From Mesostigma viride (taxonomy: Eukaryota > Streptophyta > Mesostigmatophyceae > Mesostigmatales > Mesostigmataceae): a DNA stretch of 62,000 nt. The translations under genes and the position numbers were made by a program. Of the stretch, positions 35,947-44,634 are shown piece by piece (positions within the stretch are counted from its first letter, which is position 1; each line of letters starts with the position of its first letter). The stretch is from contig RPFO01000253.1 in the NCBI GenBank assembly GCA_009746045.1, positions 3,818,332-3,880,331 of the forward strand. The letters run 5' to 3'. The notes under the pieces were generated by a model. The model was not told where the DNA came from. It searched no databases and worked only from the letters and a program-made list of their open reading frames with translations.

Positions 35947-38678
35947 TTAAAACGACATCTGGCTCTCCGTGATGACGGAGGCCGTGGCCGCCCCGATGGC
36001 GCCCATGCTGTTGCCGGACGTGATCGTGTTCGGCGCGGGGTTGGTGCCGACCCATCCGTTGCTGCCGCCCGACCCCCGCACCTTCACAAGCTGCAGGCCC
36101 TCGTTGTTGGAGATGCGGAAACCGTACGTCACCGTCTGGTTGGCCGCGTACATCTCCCGCCAACCGTACAGCATCGTGTTGGCCGCCGTGAGCGCCTGGC
36201 CGGACACGAAGCGCACGTCGTCGTACCACACGCTACCGACGTACCCGCCGTACAGCACCAGATTCGGGTTCGCGCCCAACGCGCCGTTGGCCGAGGAAGC
36301 CACCAGGGCGCCGTCCAGGTAGAACTTGACCTGCGACCCGCTCATGGTGATGCAGAGGGTGAAGGGCTCGGCGTGCACGGGGGTGTCCATGACGATGGCC
36401 GCGTTCACGCCGTCGGAGAAGGTCAGGAAGCCGCCGCTCGAGATCTGCACGGCAAGGTAGCCGTACTCGATCAGGTCGGTCAGGAGGGTCAGCGTGGACA
36501 GGTCGAACTGGGGCAGCACCTTGATGATCAGAGAGAACGTGCCCGTGACGTTGGGCGACACGGAGTCGAACTGGGAGCCGGACTCCTTGAGCACGCCGTC
36601 CGCGACGGTGCCGCTGCCGCTGAAGGTGGCGCTGCCGACCGTGCTGGCCTTAGACGAGGAGAACTCCCACCGCAGCGTATCGGAGCCGCTGGCCAGGGAT
36701 GCCAGGTTGACGTTGGTGGCGGGCGCCTCGCGGTCGGCCGCCAGGATGGTGCGAGAGAGCAGCAGCTGGCCGCCCTCCACGTGCCAGTACGAGCCGGTGT
36801 AGTCGCCCTTGTCCTGCGAGGTCTCGCCGGCGCCCATGTGCCAGGTGAGGGCGCGGCTGCCGAAGGAGGCGCTGCCGTCAACAAACAGACCGGCGTTGTC
36901 GGAGCCCGCGTTTGACGCGACACCGTTCTTGCTGGCCGTCACGTTGTCCACATAATAGTTATCGCCGCCGTATTGCAAGCCCACGTTGCCAACAACAATG
37001 ACGGAGGGGGCAGACAGGAAGCAAGTACCTAGAGAAAGAGAAGTGCTGCCGGAGAACGTGACGGGAATGGACGCCCCCCCGTTCTTGGTGAACGAGAGAG
37101 ATACCGACACCCCCCACCCGACGCGGTGAACGACATAGAGAGGACGTAATTGGTGACCGTGTTAAACCAGTTGACCGCGTCGGACGTGAAAGATGTAACC
37201 GTCCCAGCAGCATTACGGGTCTCGACCTTCATCGCTCCTCCCGTGGCGGTGTATAGCCTAAAGTACGGGTATGGCGCGACAGTTGTCTGCTCGATACCGA
37301 AGAAGTTGTAATTGTTAAGGAGGAGGCCCGCAAGGGTATATTTGGCGCTGAGTTCAATGTTGTTTTGGCTGAAGTCCAGCAGGTCGGTGGGGATGGGCGT
37401 GTTGACGGTGTTGTAGAAGAAGGAAACCCTGGCGTTTTGGTTAGATCCAGCCTGCATGGTCACACCACCGTTCGCGATGTTGGCGCCTTGACCGCATTGG
37501 GCATAAATCCCGTTGCTGATCGTGTTTGCCACCGTCGATGCGCTGCCTGTCGTGGTAAAGGGAAAGTCCATAACGCTCTCGAACACCGTCTGCTTACCCA
37601 GGTTGACCGCCTTGTCAGCGATCTCCAGCTTCCCACTGGCGTTGGTGCTGTCGATCATGCCCGCCACCAGCAGGTTGCCGCCCACCACCGTGTTGCCCGT
37701 GCTAGTAATACTGCTGGCGCCTGCAACCGCCCCCGACACCGTGAGCGCGCCCGTGACGGCCACCGTGCCGCTCGTGCTGGTCAGCTCCAGATTGCCCGCC
37801 GAGGTCGTCACCTTGCCGCTGCCGCCCGCGGTGCTGGTCAGGGTCAGGTCCTTCGCCACCGTCACGGTGCTCGCCGACGCGGCACTGATGCTGGCGTTCG
37901 TCACCGTGATGCCGGCCACGTTCACCTGGTTGGTAGCCGCCCCCGCGGAGGTAAGCGAGAGCGTGCCGCTGCTGGTGGTGATGCCCGCCGTCTTCACCTT
38001 CACGCTGTCCATCACCACCGACCCGGTGCCGTTGGACGACAGGGTCAGGTCGGCGTTGGCCACGTTGTTGCTGATGCCCGAGGTCTTCACCTTCACGTTG
38101 TCCAGGAGCACGGAGCCGGTGCCGTTGCTGGCCATGGTCAGGTTTCCGTTGGCGGTGGAGGAGGACACGGAGGCGTCGGTGACCGTGACGCCGCCCAGCT
38201 GGAGCGCGGCGGCCGAAGACCCGGCAGAGCTGATCGCCAGGGTGCCGCTGGAGGTGGTGACCGCGTTGTCGGTGAACTTGACGCCCTCCACCAACACCGA
38301 CTTGGTGGCACCGCCGGAGAGGGACAGGTCCACGTCGGAGGCCGGCGAGAGAGAGGCGGCGGAGGCGACCACGTCGGCCATGCGCACGGTCCCCGCAGTC
38401 GACGAAAGCGCGAGACCGCCGCTAGTAGTAGTGATCGAATTGCCGTCCACCGAGACGTTGTCCACGATCAGCGCGCCCTGCACGTCCGCCGTCCCCACGA
38501 TCTTCATCTTCTTCACGGCGTCCGCCCCGAGACCCATGTTGGGCTTGATCACGATGCTGTCCCGCGCCTTCACGACGAGGTCCTTGATGTTCGCCTGGGA
38601 GTCCAGGTCTCCCGTCAGAGCGGTCGTGTACAGCTTTCCGAAACGAGCGATGTTGAGTTGGTCCAGAGACGCAGCCAT
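35947..38678 (-). CDS. fibre-like repeat protein 2, split by one frameshift
   Basis: Two frames make one protein of about 910 aa. The first starts at ATG 38,678 (MAASLDQL; the open frame extends upstream but with unlikely residues) and carries the I-V-I-K-P-N-M-G-L-G head and beta repeats; it shifts at a C6 run on the plus strand (37,110-37,115). The second frame continues to the TAA at 35,947 with a tail homologous to fibre protein 1 (A-L-T-W-H-M-G-A-G-E-T-S-Q-D-K, then Y-G-F-R-I-S-N). One missing base at the run explains the split; without it neither half resembles a whole family member. Likely a surface fibre or spike, as for the 33,056 gene. Confidence 0.6.
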
Positions 38679-38713
38679 TGTCTTTTGATTATACTTACAA
38701 ATGAGAAAATATT

Positions 38714-39583
38714 TCACCCGCCGCGTGGTGCGTTATGATACGATGGTGTTCTCAGCAGAGAGTTAAAGCGTCTCCACTCCGCGGTCCTCAAGTTGTTGTC
38801 GGCTCTCACGAGATCGGGGTGGCCGGCCGGAAGTTCGGATTGCGCCTCCCGCTGACGTCGCGACATTTCGGCGACCAGGGCGTTGTTCGCCGCCATGTTG
38901 TTGATTCGATTTGTGCTCCCGAAACTCGTCGCGTCGTCGGTGTTCAGGAAACTCGAGATGAGAGTCAACTCGTCCAACCCGAGGTCCGACATCTTCTTCT
39001 CTTGCCCGTCCTGACGCAATCCGTGACGCATATTGTACGCGTAGTTCGCGTCGGTCAGCGATGGAAGGCCGCGAGAATTCAAGGGCGGCACCGGGTCGAT
39101 CAGGCGATACGTGTCCCAATCGTCCACGAGGGGCGTGTTCGGCAGACGACGCATGGCAGTGGTCACCATCGCCCTCATCGAGGGGTCCACACCCGTCGAT
39201 TGCATCCCCAGATTCGCCATCGTCTGCAGCTGCTGGTTCGCGGTGGGCGGCCGACCGTGCCGCACGTGGTTGTACACGCCGTACACCAACGGCCACACGC
39301 CCGAGGCCACCTTCACGGCCGGTCTGATCAGAGCCGGGTTGATCAGAGGAGCGTCCAGAGCCGGCGGGAGCAGATACGGGTCGATCAGAGACGTGTCATC
39401 GCCCCCCGCGCCGCGGTTGTACATTTCGTTGGCCTCGATCACGGAATTCACCGCCTGCGTGATGTTCGGCACGTGAGGCGCCACCGCGCGAGACATCCGA
39501 CCCCCGCGCACCTTGTGACGCCGGCTCTTGCCCGCCCGACGCTTGACCGCGACCTTATGCTTGCACCCGCGCTTGGGAGGCAT
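38714..39583 (-). CDS. basic-tailed protein with F-box-like segment
   Basis: Predicted 289 aa starting MPPKRGCK with about 35 very basic residues. The middle is Pro-rich and mixed. Near residues 205-245 a segment L-G-L-D-E-L-T-L-I-S-S-F-L ... D-D-A-T ... N-R-I-N-N resembles the F-box pattern seen in neighbouring genes. The order differs from the 31,151 and 39,608 genes (F-box-like part near the C-terminus), so common ancestry is uncertain. Start: ATG 39,583 with a TTATATAA box 2 bases upstream. Function unknown. Confidence 0.5.
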   Translation of the reverse strand: MPPKRGCKHKVAVKRRAGKSRRHKVRGGRMSRAVAPHVPNITQAVNSVIEANEMYNRGAGGDDTSLIDPYLLPPALDAPLINPALIRPAVKVASGVWPLVYGVYNHVRHGRPPTANQQLQTMANLGMQSTGVDPSMRAMVTTAMRRLPNTPLVDDWDTYRLIDPVPPLNSRGLPSLTDANYAYNMRHGLRQDGQEKKMSDLGLDELTLISSFLNTDDATSFGSTNRINNMAANNALVAEMSRRQREAQSELPAGHPDLVRADNNLRTAEWRRFNSLLRTPSYHNAPRGG

Positions 39584-39585
39584 CG

Positions 39586-39593
39586 TTATATAA
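39586..39593 (-). promoter_or_regulatory. TTATATAA promoter motif
   Basis: A palindromic TTATATAA two bases upstream of the ATG at 39,583. Another example of the TATA-like leader found at many viral genes here. Confidence 0.4.
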
Positions 39594-39607
39594 CGCGTCG
39601 CCTTTTT

Positions 39608-40492
39608 TTACAGTCGCATGTCTCGCAACATCGCGGATAAGAGCCCCTTGTACCGGGGCGTGCGCTTGGCTTCCGTGAATCCGACGGCTTGTCGCAATCT
39701 CCTGTCCATGCTCTCGTACGGAAAACTGTAACCCGGGTCGAAGGGCGGACGCGTAGTAGCGTCTCTCGATTTTGCGTCGTTACGCACGCGCAAGAAGTAT
39801 TCCGTCTTCTTCGCGTCCCAAAGCGCGTAGAACTCGTCCTCGCTCATACCCGACCCGAGCAGCTCCCGGCGTCTGTTGGCGAGATCTTCCAGCTCTCTCA
39901 GCACCAGCTCGGACTTGTACGGAGTCCGGTCGTACCGTTGGTCCGCCGCGAGTCCGCTCCGGAGTCTGGCGCTCTCCAACCCCTTGCGAAGTTGGTGTTT
40001 GTAATACGGCAAGTTGGACGAGTACCGCATATTCTCGAGTCTGGTGGCTAGCTCGCGAGCCGTCGCATCCGCCCGCGCCTGGGTCAACTGGAACTTGTTT
40101 CTCCACAACGACCCCGGTCGCGCCGTCCAATTGGGATTGATAAGCCCGGCGCCGCCGTGTCTCGGCGCGGCCGTGGCCCTCGCGAATTCCCTGTCGACGA
40201 GCGACTTCGTTCGAAGGGCGTCCGCGTGGGCCTGTTGGGCGCGGGACGCGTCCTTGTCCAATCTGTCGTCCCCGAAAAGCTCTTCCCGTACGCCCAGATT
40301 GGCATTCTTGTCCACCTGGCTCAAACGGATAGCGTCCCGCGTGGACAAGTCTTTCGCGATCTTGCCGTACAGTTCCGGGGGCAACGTAAACGTCGGATTC
40401 TCTTCCGCTACTCTCTCCTGCCCCTCCATCCTCGTCACGTGCTTCCGTCTCCTCGCGGGTTTCTTCGCCGGTGCCTTGCGTTTCGGAGGCAT
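39608..40492 (-). CDS. F-box-like basic-tailed protein
   Basis: Predicted 294 aa. It starts MPPKRKAPAKKPARRR, then T-R-M-E-G, then an F-box-like L-P-P-E-L-Y-G-K-I-A-K-D-L ... D-A-I-R-L-S-Q-V. The C-terminal 200 residues are helical and Arg-rich, sharing blocks with the 31,151 gene. The first 25 residues are nearly identical in style to the 40,527 gene, suggesting duplication within this cluster. Role as a substrate adaptor for ubiquitin ligase is inferred. Confidence 0.55.
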   Translation of the reverse strand: MPPKRKAPAKKPARRRKHVTRMEGQERVAEENPTFTLPPELYGKIAKDLSTRDAIRLSQVDKNANLGVREELFGDDRLDKDASRAQQAHADALRTKSLVDREFARATAAPRHGGAGLINPNWTARPGSLWRNKFQLTQARADATARELATRLENMRYSSNLPYYKHQLRKGLESARLRSGLAADQRYDRTPYKSELVLRELEDLANRRRELLGSGMSEDEFYALWDAKKTEYFLRVRNDAKSRDATTRPPFDPGYSFPYESMDRRLRQAVGFTEAKRTPRYKGLLSAMLRDMRL

Positions 40493-40526
40493 CTCGTATA
40501 CAGTACGTTTTTCACTTTTTTTTTAT

Positions 40527-41543
40527 TCAACGCTCGAAATCGAAGGGCTCTCCGTACGCTTGCCGCTGCTTCCGATCGCGCCACGTGTCGTGGACCTTCT
40601 CGTCGTACATGTATTTCCAGCCTTCTGGTGTTTTGGCGACGGGATTTTTCAAATCGAACCACTGATCCTTGAATTTCCAGTATCGGCTGTTATAGTTACG
40701 CGGCATGTTCATGTATTCTCTGGTGTACGCTTCGAGCAATGCCCTGTCATCCGTCTCTCGATCGCGATCTCTTCTCTCCCGCATTCCGACCCACGTCTTG
40801 TAGAGGTCTTCGTTGCTCATGTTGTTGACATCGTCGTAACTGTATTTTGTGTACCGTGGATTTTTTATTGAAGATTTTACGGCTTTAGCTGGGAATTTCG
40901 CGGGTCTGCCCCAATCATTCCAGTCAGGACCGAGCTCGTGCACCACATTTCTCATGGCCCACGCGCGTTTCTTTGCGAGTGATTGAATCTCGTGGGGCTC
41001 CAGCGCCCATTCGGCGCGTTTCAGTTCGTCGCCGGTAGTGACGAGTTTAGCTGCGACACGAGAGCGATTGTTCGGGTCCCTCCACGTCTGCGCCTCGAGA
41101 GATCTGTGACTCCCATCATCGTATGGATACGACCACCTCTTGACGATGTCGCCGTCCATCTGCGCTTTGTCATACTCGTTCATCGCGGTCTTGCGTCTCT
41201 CGAGCGCGGCATCGAACTTCTTGTCGAGCACGGGCATCAGTCGATTGTGTGCCGCTTCCAACCACTCCTTGTTCACTCCGGCGGCATTCCAATTTCTGAA
41301 AGTGTGCGGGTCGTCCATGAACACCTGATCCCATATCTTGTTCTTCAATTCGTCGGGGAGGTCGTCGAACCCGGTATCCGAAGGCCGATTCACATCCATC
41401 GTCGCGAACGACGATGACAGATCGTCAGCCTTCTTTTCCGGTCCCTCCATCCTCGTCTTGTGCTTTCGTACCGTCGCTTTGACCGCCGCAACGCGACGAA
41501 CCGTCGCGGGCTTTTTCGCCGGCGCCTTGCGTTTCGGAGGCAT
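40527..41543 (-). CDS. F-box-like basic-tailed protein (second of the pair)
   Basis: Predicted 338 aa from ATG 41,543, chosen because MPPKRKAPAKKPA matches the start of the 39,608 paralogue; the open frame upstream begins with a TTG. After the tail come R-M-E-G-P-E-K-K, then L-P-D-E-L-K-N-K-I-W-D-Q-V, an F-box-like helix pair, and a long charged helical region with Trp/Arg blocks. No enzyme motif. Tail-to-head with the 39,608 gene on the same strand, 35 bases apart. Confidence 0.55.
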   Translation of the reverse strand: MPPKRKAPAKKPATVRRVAAVKATVRKHKTRMEGPEKKADDLSSSFATMDVNRPSDTGFDDLPDELKNKIWDQVFMDDPHTFRNWNAAGVNKEWLEAAHNRLMPVLDKKFDAALERRKTAMNEYDKAQMDGDIVKRWSYPYDDGSHRSLEAQTWRDPNNRSRVAAKLVTTGDELKRAEWALEPHEIQSLAKKRAWAMRNVVHELGPDWNDWGRPAKFPAKAVKSSIKNPRYTKYSYDDVNNMSNEDLYKTWVGMRERRDRDRETDDRALLEAYTREYMNMPRNYNSRYWKFKDQWFDLKNPVAKTPEGWKYMYDEKVHDTWRDRKQRQAYGEPFDFER

Positions 41544-41853
41544 CTCTATTACTCTCATCTCTATTAATACCCGTTTTTTTTCTGTTATGGTCGCCGCCAA
41601 ATTCGATCGCTCGACACATACATATTGCGTTCACAACATCGCTTCTTTTACTCGAGGATCACTATTTGGCGCAAACAGCGGGATGTCAGTGTCAGAGATC
41701 TGAGTCGTCTGACAGTGAGAGAACTCAGCATTGAATGACTCATTGTGTTTGAAAGAACTCATTGTGTGTTTGAAAAGGGTTTCATTGAATATGAATAAAT
41801 AAGCTGTTGTTCAAGTGTTCAGAATGATAGCCCAGCACTGGTGGAATTCCTTT
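41544..41853. other. intergenic region without gene
   Basis: No supported gene. AT-rich leader with TATTAATAG at about 41,565-41,573 lies upstream of the 41,543 start. A GAACTCATTGTGT word is repeated near 41,755, and the rest is low in features. Confidence 0.4.
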
Positions 41854-42297
41854 TCACATGGAATCCCCATCATCCTGCTCCTCCATCTCATCATGCTCTG
41901 AGGAGGTGTAAGAATAAGAGGGGACTGACTCATCCTCCTCCCCACTCATATCAGTGTTGTCCGTATCTTCCTCCCATTTGGGGGAAACGGATTGGTGGAT
42001 ACGGCACACACGGCGCTTGCGCCCATCCCAAAAAGAGTCTGGCTTGACTTTGGTGCGCGCGCCCATGCCATCGTGACGAGGAGGGCACCTGCATCCGGAC
42101 AGGCGCTTTTTTTCAGCCTTCTTTATCTTGGCCAAGACGAGCCTGCGCGCGCGGCACTTGATGCAGCGACTCGTGCGTTTGGACCCCCTATTCGGAACGA
42201 ATTCGGGGCCGTCGAATGCGAAGGACTTCCCACAACTCCTGCAAGAGATGTGGGTGGCCATTTCATTGCAAGGGAAGGACTCCACCATGCATGCCAT
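41854..42297 (-). CDS. zinc-ribbon-like protein with acidic C-terminus
   Basis: Predicted 147 aa. Two C-x2-C pairs (C-R-S-C near residue 20, C-I-K-C near 45) suit a zinc ribbon; a further C-R-C ... C-R-I-H follows at about 69-100. The last 40 residues are Asp/Glu/Ser-rich, like an activation or histone-binding tail. A basic K-K-A-E-K-K-R region lies between. A small viral transcription factor or DNA-associated protein is possible. Start ATG 42,297 with a TATAAA about 105 bases upstream; internal ATGs at 42,288 and 42,261 exist. Confidence 0.6.
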   Translation of the reverse strand: MACMVESFPCNEMATHISCRSCGKSFAFDGPEFVPNRGSKRTSRCIKCRARRLVLAKIKKAEKKRLSGCRCPPRHDGMGARTKVKPDSFWDGRKRRVCRIHQSVSPKWEEDTDNTDMSGEEDESVPSYSYTSSEHDEMEEQDDGDSM

Positions 42298-42402
42298 TTT
42301 GTCGCGAGAGGCGAACCAAGCGCGAAAGTTGCGCGCGGAGACAGAGTTTCGGTGTGAGTGAGCGTGAGGCGAGAACGAGGCGAGAAGGGGGGTGGGAACG
42401 AC

Positions 42403-42408
42403 TTTATA
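42403..42408 (-). promoter_or_regulatory. TATAAA box
   Basis: The plus strand ACTTTATAGT reads ACTATAAAGT toward the zinc-ribbon gene, about 105 bases from its ATG. The spacing suits a longer leader than most viral genes here. Confidence 0.35.
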
Positions 42409-42419
42409 GTCTCGGCGTG

Positions 42420-42449
42420 CCGCGTGAAATGCCCCCCTTTTTCACGCGG
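42420..42449. terminator. 10-bp stem hairpin in intergenic region
   Basis: CCGCGTGAAA at 42,420-42,429 pairs perfectly with TTTCACGCGG at 42,440-42,449, loop of 10. A second short palindrome GTGTCC-GT-GGACAC is at 42,482-42,495. They lie downstream of the minus-strand gene ending at 42,668 and could end its transcript, as palindromes do in mimivirus; equally they could act in the promoter of the zinc-ribbon gene. Confidence 0.35.
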
Positions 42450-42667
42450 TTGGCGGTTACGGCCCCCGACCGGCGGTTTCTGTGTCCGTGGACACGAACG
42501 GGGCTCGGATACCCCGTCCACGTCGCGCGCCGACTAGGATAACCGTCGCCACGTAATGTAACCGTCGATCTGCCAGTGTAACTTCTTCTCAGGATACGGC
42601 AGGACCCTCAGGAAGCGGTGGCACGCAGATGCGAGCATTAGTGTTCGCCACTCTAGATAAGAGGAGC

Positions 42668-43618
42668 TTATACGCGCACACGCTCGAGGGGGGTCGCGTC
42701 TTTCTTTTTCACCAGTTCTTGGAATGTCTTCGAGGTACCGACTGCGTCCAAGTACTGTTTGCGCGAAACCTCGTACGGTGGTACGGGATCGAACCCCCTG
42801 TGCGTTTGTCCCGCGAGCTCGTCTTCTACCTCCGCGAGTCTTCGTTGCATTTGCGAACCCGCGGCGTATGACGTAAATTTGCGTTTTTTCAGTGCGCTTT
42901 CCAGCGCCCGTTTCTCCTCTAGTAGACGATCGCGAGTGATTTTCGCCTCTCGAAAATCGGCCTTTCCCGCGTCCGCCAGGCTATCAGAATAGTGCATCCC
43001 TCCGATCAAGCGATCACGGGCATCGGGGGGGTCCGAGTCTTGATAGAATACGGTATCGCCGGGGTAAGTGTACATGACATCTCGATACCATCGATTTTCT
43101 AAGGGCGGAGGACCGATAACTCGCGGTATCTCCCGCGGGATTCCCAATTGTTGCTCCAACAATTGTATCTTGCCGAGTTCCCTTAACCGTTTCTTATGGA
43201 GGTGGACTCTGTTGTCGTTCAGTGAGCCAATTTGACCCAACCAAAATCTGAACCTGTCCTCCGGTTCCGCGCGCCTCTCGTCGTTCCATGGCAACTGATT
43301 GAAATCGTCTCTGGCGTTGTCTCTCTCTTGTTGAGCCATGTCGAAGAACACACCTTTACGGTGAAAGTCTTCCAATAGCTCGTCCGCCGCCTTTCGGGCG
43401 TTGCGTAGACGATGATCGAGAGTTTCCCCGTACAGCTCCCTGTTCACCAAGCCTAAAGTCGACAGGTCGTGCTCTCCTCGCTCCCCCCTCCCCAAGGCGT
43501 CCATGACACTGCTCAGGGCCGATCCCCTCAGTACCGCCTCCCCGGCCCGTGCCAGGTGGCGTCTCGTCGGTTTCCTCGCGACGGCTTTTCTGGTCGCGTT
43601 TTTCTTCTTGACCCCCAT
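42668..43618 (-). CDS. basic-tailed helical protein with weak F-box-like segment
   Basis: Predicted 316 aa from ATG 43,618. A Lys/Arg-rich first 25 residues is followed by a segment (S-S-V-M-D-A-L ... L-S-T-L-G-L-V-N-R-E-L-Y) that fits the F-box-like pattern loosely, then long charged helices, including a probable coiled coil near residues 225-275 (E-E-K-R-A-L-E-S-A-L-K-K-R-K). No enzyme motif is visible. Probably a distant member of the same family as the genes at 31,151 and 39,608-41,543. Confidence 0.5.
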   Translation of the reverse strand: MGVKKKNATRKAVARKPTRRHLARAGEAVLRGSALSSVMDALGRGERGEHDLSTLGLVNRELYGETLDHRLRNARKAADELLEDFHRKGVFFDMAQQERDNARDDFNQLPWNDERRAEPEDRFRFWLGQIGSLNDNRVHLHKKRLRELGKIQLLEQQLGIPREIPRVIGPPPLENRWYRDVMYTYPGDTVFYQDSDPPDARDRLIGGMHYSDSLADAGKADFREAKITRDRLLEEKRALESALKKRKFTSYAAGSQMQRRLAEVEDELAGQTHRGFDPVPPYEVSRKQYLDAVGTSKTFQELVKKKDATPLERVRV

Positions 43619-43827
43619 GGCGTTTATTAGGAGACAGCGAATTTTTTCGATATTATAAAGAACTCGTTCGAAGCTTCAACTACATGTTCGTTCATTTCCG
43701 CCTTCTCGAGGGAACATTCCAAACGACTTGATTCGCCGCGTCATCATAGGAGCTGGTGTAGTAGTTTTGACCATTCATAGAGTGTCCGTACTCTGTGCTG
43801 TAAAGTCGTCAACTGTTTCAAATTGGA

Positions 43828-43835
43828 TATAAAAA
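43828..43835 (+). promoter_or_regulatory. TATAAAAA box
   Basis: TATAAAAA about 40 bases upstream of the ATG at 43,874. A clear core promoter for the nuclease-like gene. Confidence 0.5.
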
Positions 43836-43873
43836 CGCATTCGGATACCCCGTTGAACACAACATAACCAACC

Positions 43874-44578
43874 ATGTCGAGTGAGAAGGAAAGCGAGCAA
43901 ACCAGCTTTACCGGCAAGATCCGTGTGACCCATGATGGCAAGATTTCCATCATCGATGTAATAAAATCGATATCGTTTCTTCAAGAGGATGGTACCTTGA
44001 CTAAAAACGCCGGCATTCATGCTAACACCGCCTTCTCGAGGCTCGGGGAAGAGCATCGAGAGGTCTGTCTACAATGGAAATTCCCAGGTCAGGGGCAACG
44101 AGACACGCCAGTAGCGTGTTTTGAACAAATTAAGGATATTGTCGCAATGCTCCCAAATATTAGCCATTCCGGCGCCGATAAACTCAAGGACGCGCGTAAT
44201 CTGGACGAGCTAATCTCTATCTGTCGCGAGTCGTCGTCGAAGAAGCGGAAGAGATGTTCGGAAAAGGACATCCAAAGCGATTTAGCAGCCCGTCTTAACG
44301 GAGAGCGAGAGGTCAAATGTCGAGCGGGCGTCATCGACATCGTGAGCCACCAGGGCAAAGTGATAATCGAAGTAAAGGAATTCAACGGCGCCCTTCACGG
44401 TGTCGGACAGCTGATTGGATATGGGATCGACTTTCCTGGCTACAAGAAAAGGCTCCATTTGTTCCGCGGGCTAAATTCTACAAATGTAACCGTGGAGAAG
44501 TTGCTCGTTTTCAAGCAAGTGTGTGATATGCACAATATTGAGTTGACCCTTGATGAGAGCATCGAGCTGGCGGTTTAA
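43874..44578 (+). CDS. KilA-N/BRO-like N-terminus plus PD-(D/E)XK-like nuclease
   Basis: Predicted 234 aa, intact. N-terminal domain: G-K-I-R-V-T-H-D-G-K-I-S-I-I-D-V-I, Q-E-D-G-T-L, W-K-F-P-G-Q and D-T-P-V, as in the 44,635 gene and the frameshifted 31,996 gene. C-terminal domain: G-E-R-E-V-K-C, G-V-I-D-I-V, V-I-I-E-V-K-E-F and G-V-G-Q-L-I-G-Y-G; Asp, Glu-x-Lys and Gln fit the PD-(D/E)XK nuclease core. Likely a nuclear or factory DNA-binding nuclease. It lies directly upstream of a paralogue that lacks the nuclease domain. Confidence 0.6.
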   Translation: MSSEKESEQTSFTGKIRVTHDGKISIIDVIKSISFLQEDGTLTKNAGIHANTAFSRLGEEHREVCLQWKFPGQGQRDTPVACFEQIKDIVAMLPNISHSGADKLKDARNLDELISICRESSSKKRKRCSEKDIQSDLAARLNGEREVKCRAGVIDIVSHQGKVIIEVKEFNGALHGVGQLIGYGIDFPGYKKRLHLFRGLNSTNVTVEKLLVFKQVCDMHNIELTLDESIELAV

Positions 44579-44634
44579 GTTCGTTCATTTTGAAAGGAAA
44601 CAATTCTTTATTAATGGTAATTCAGAGCTTCAAG

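Noticed and set aside
43744-43953. Minus-strand 69-aa frame sharing a Y-V-V-F-N-G word with the 17,355 protein
   Set aside because: It overlaps the start of the well-supported 43,874 gene and its TATA box. A six-residue match is too short to trust.
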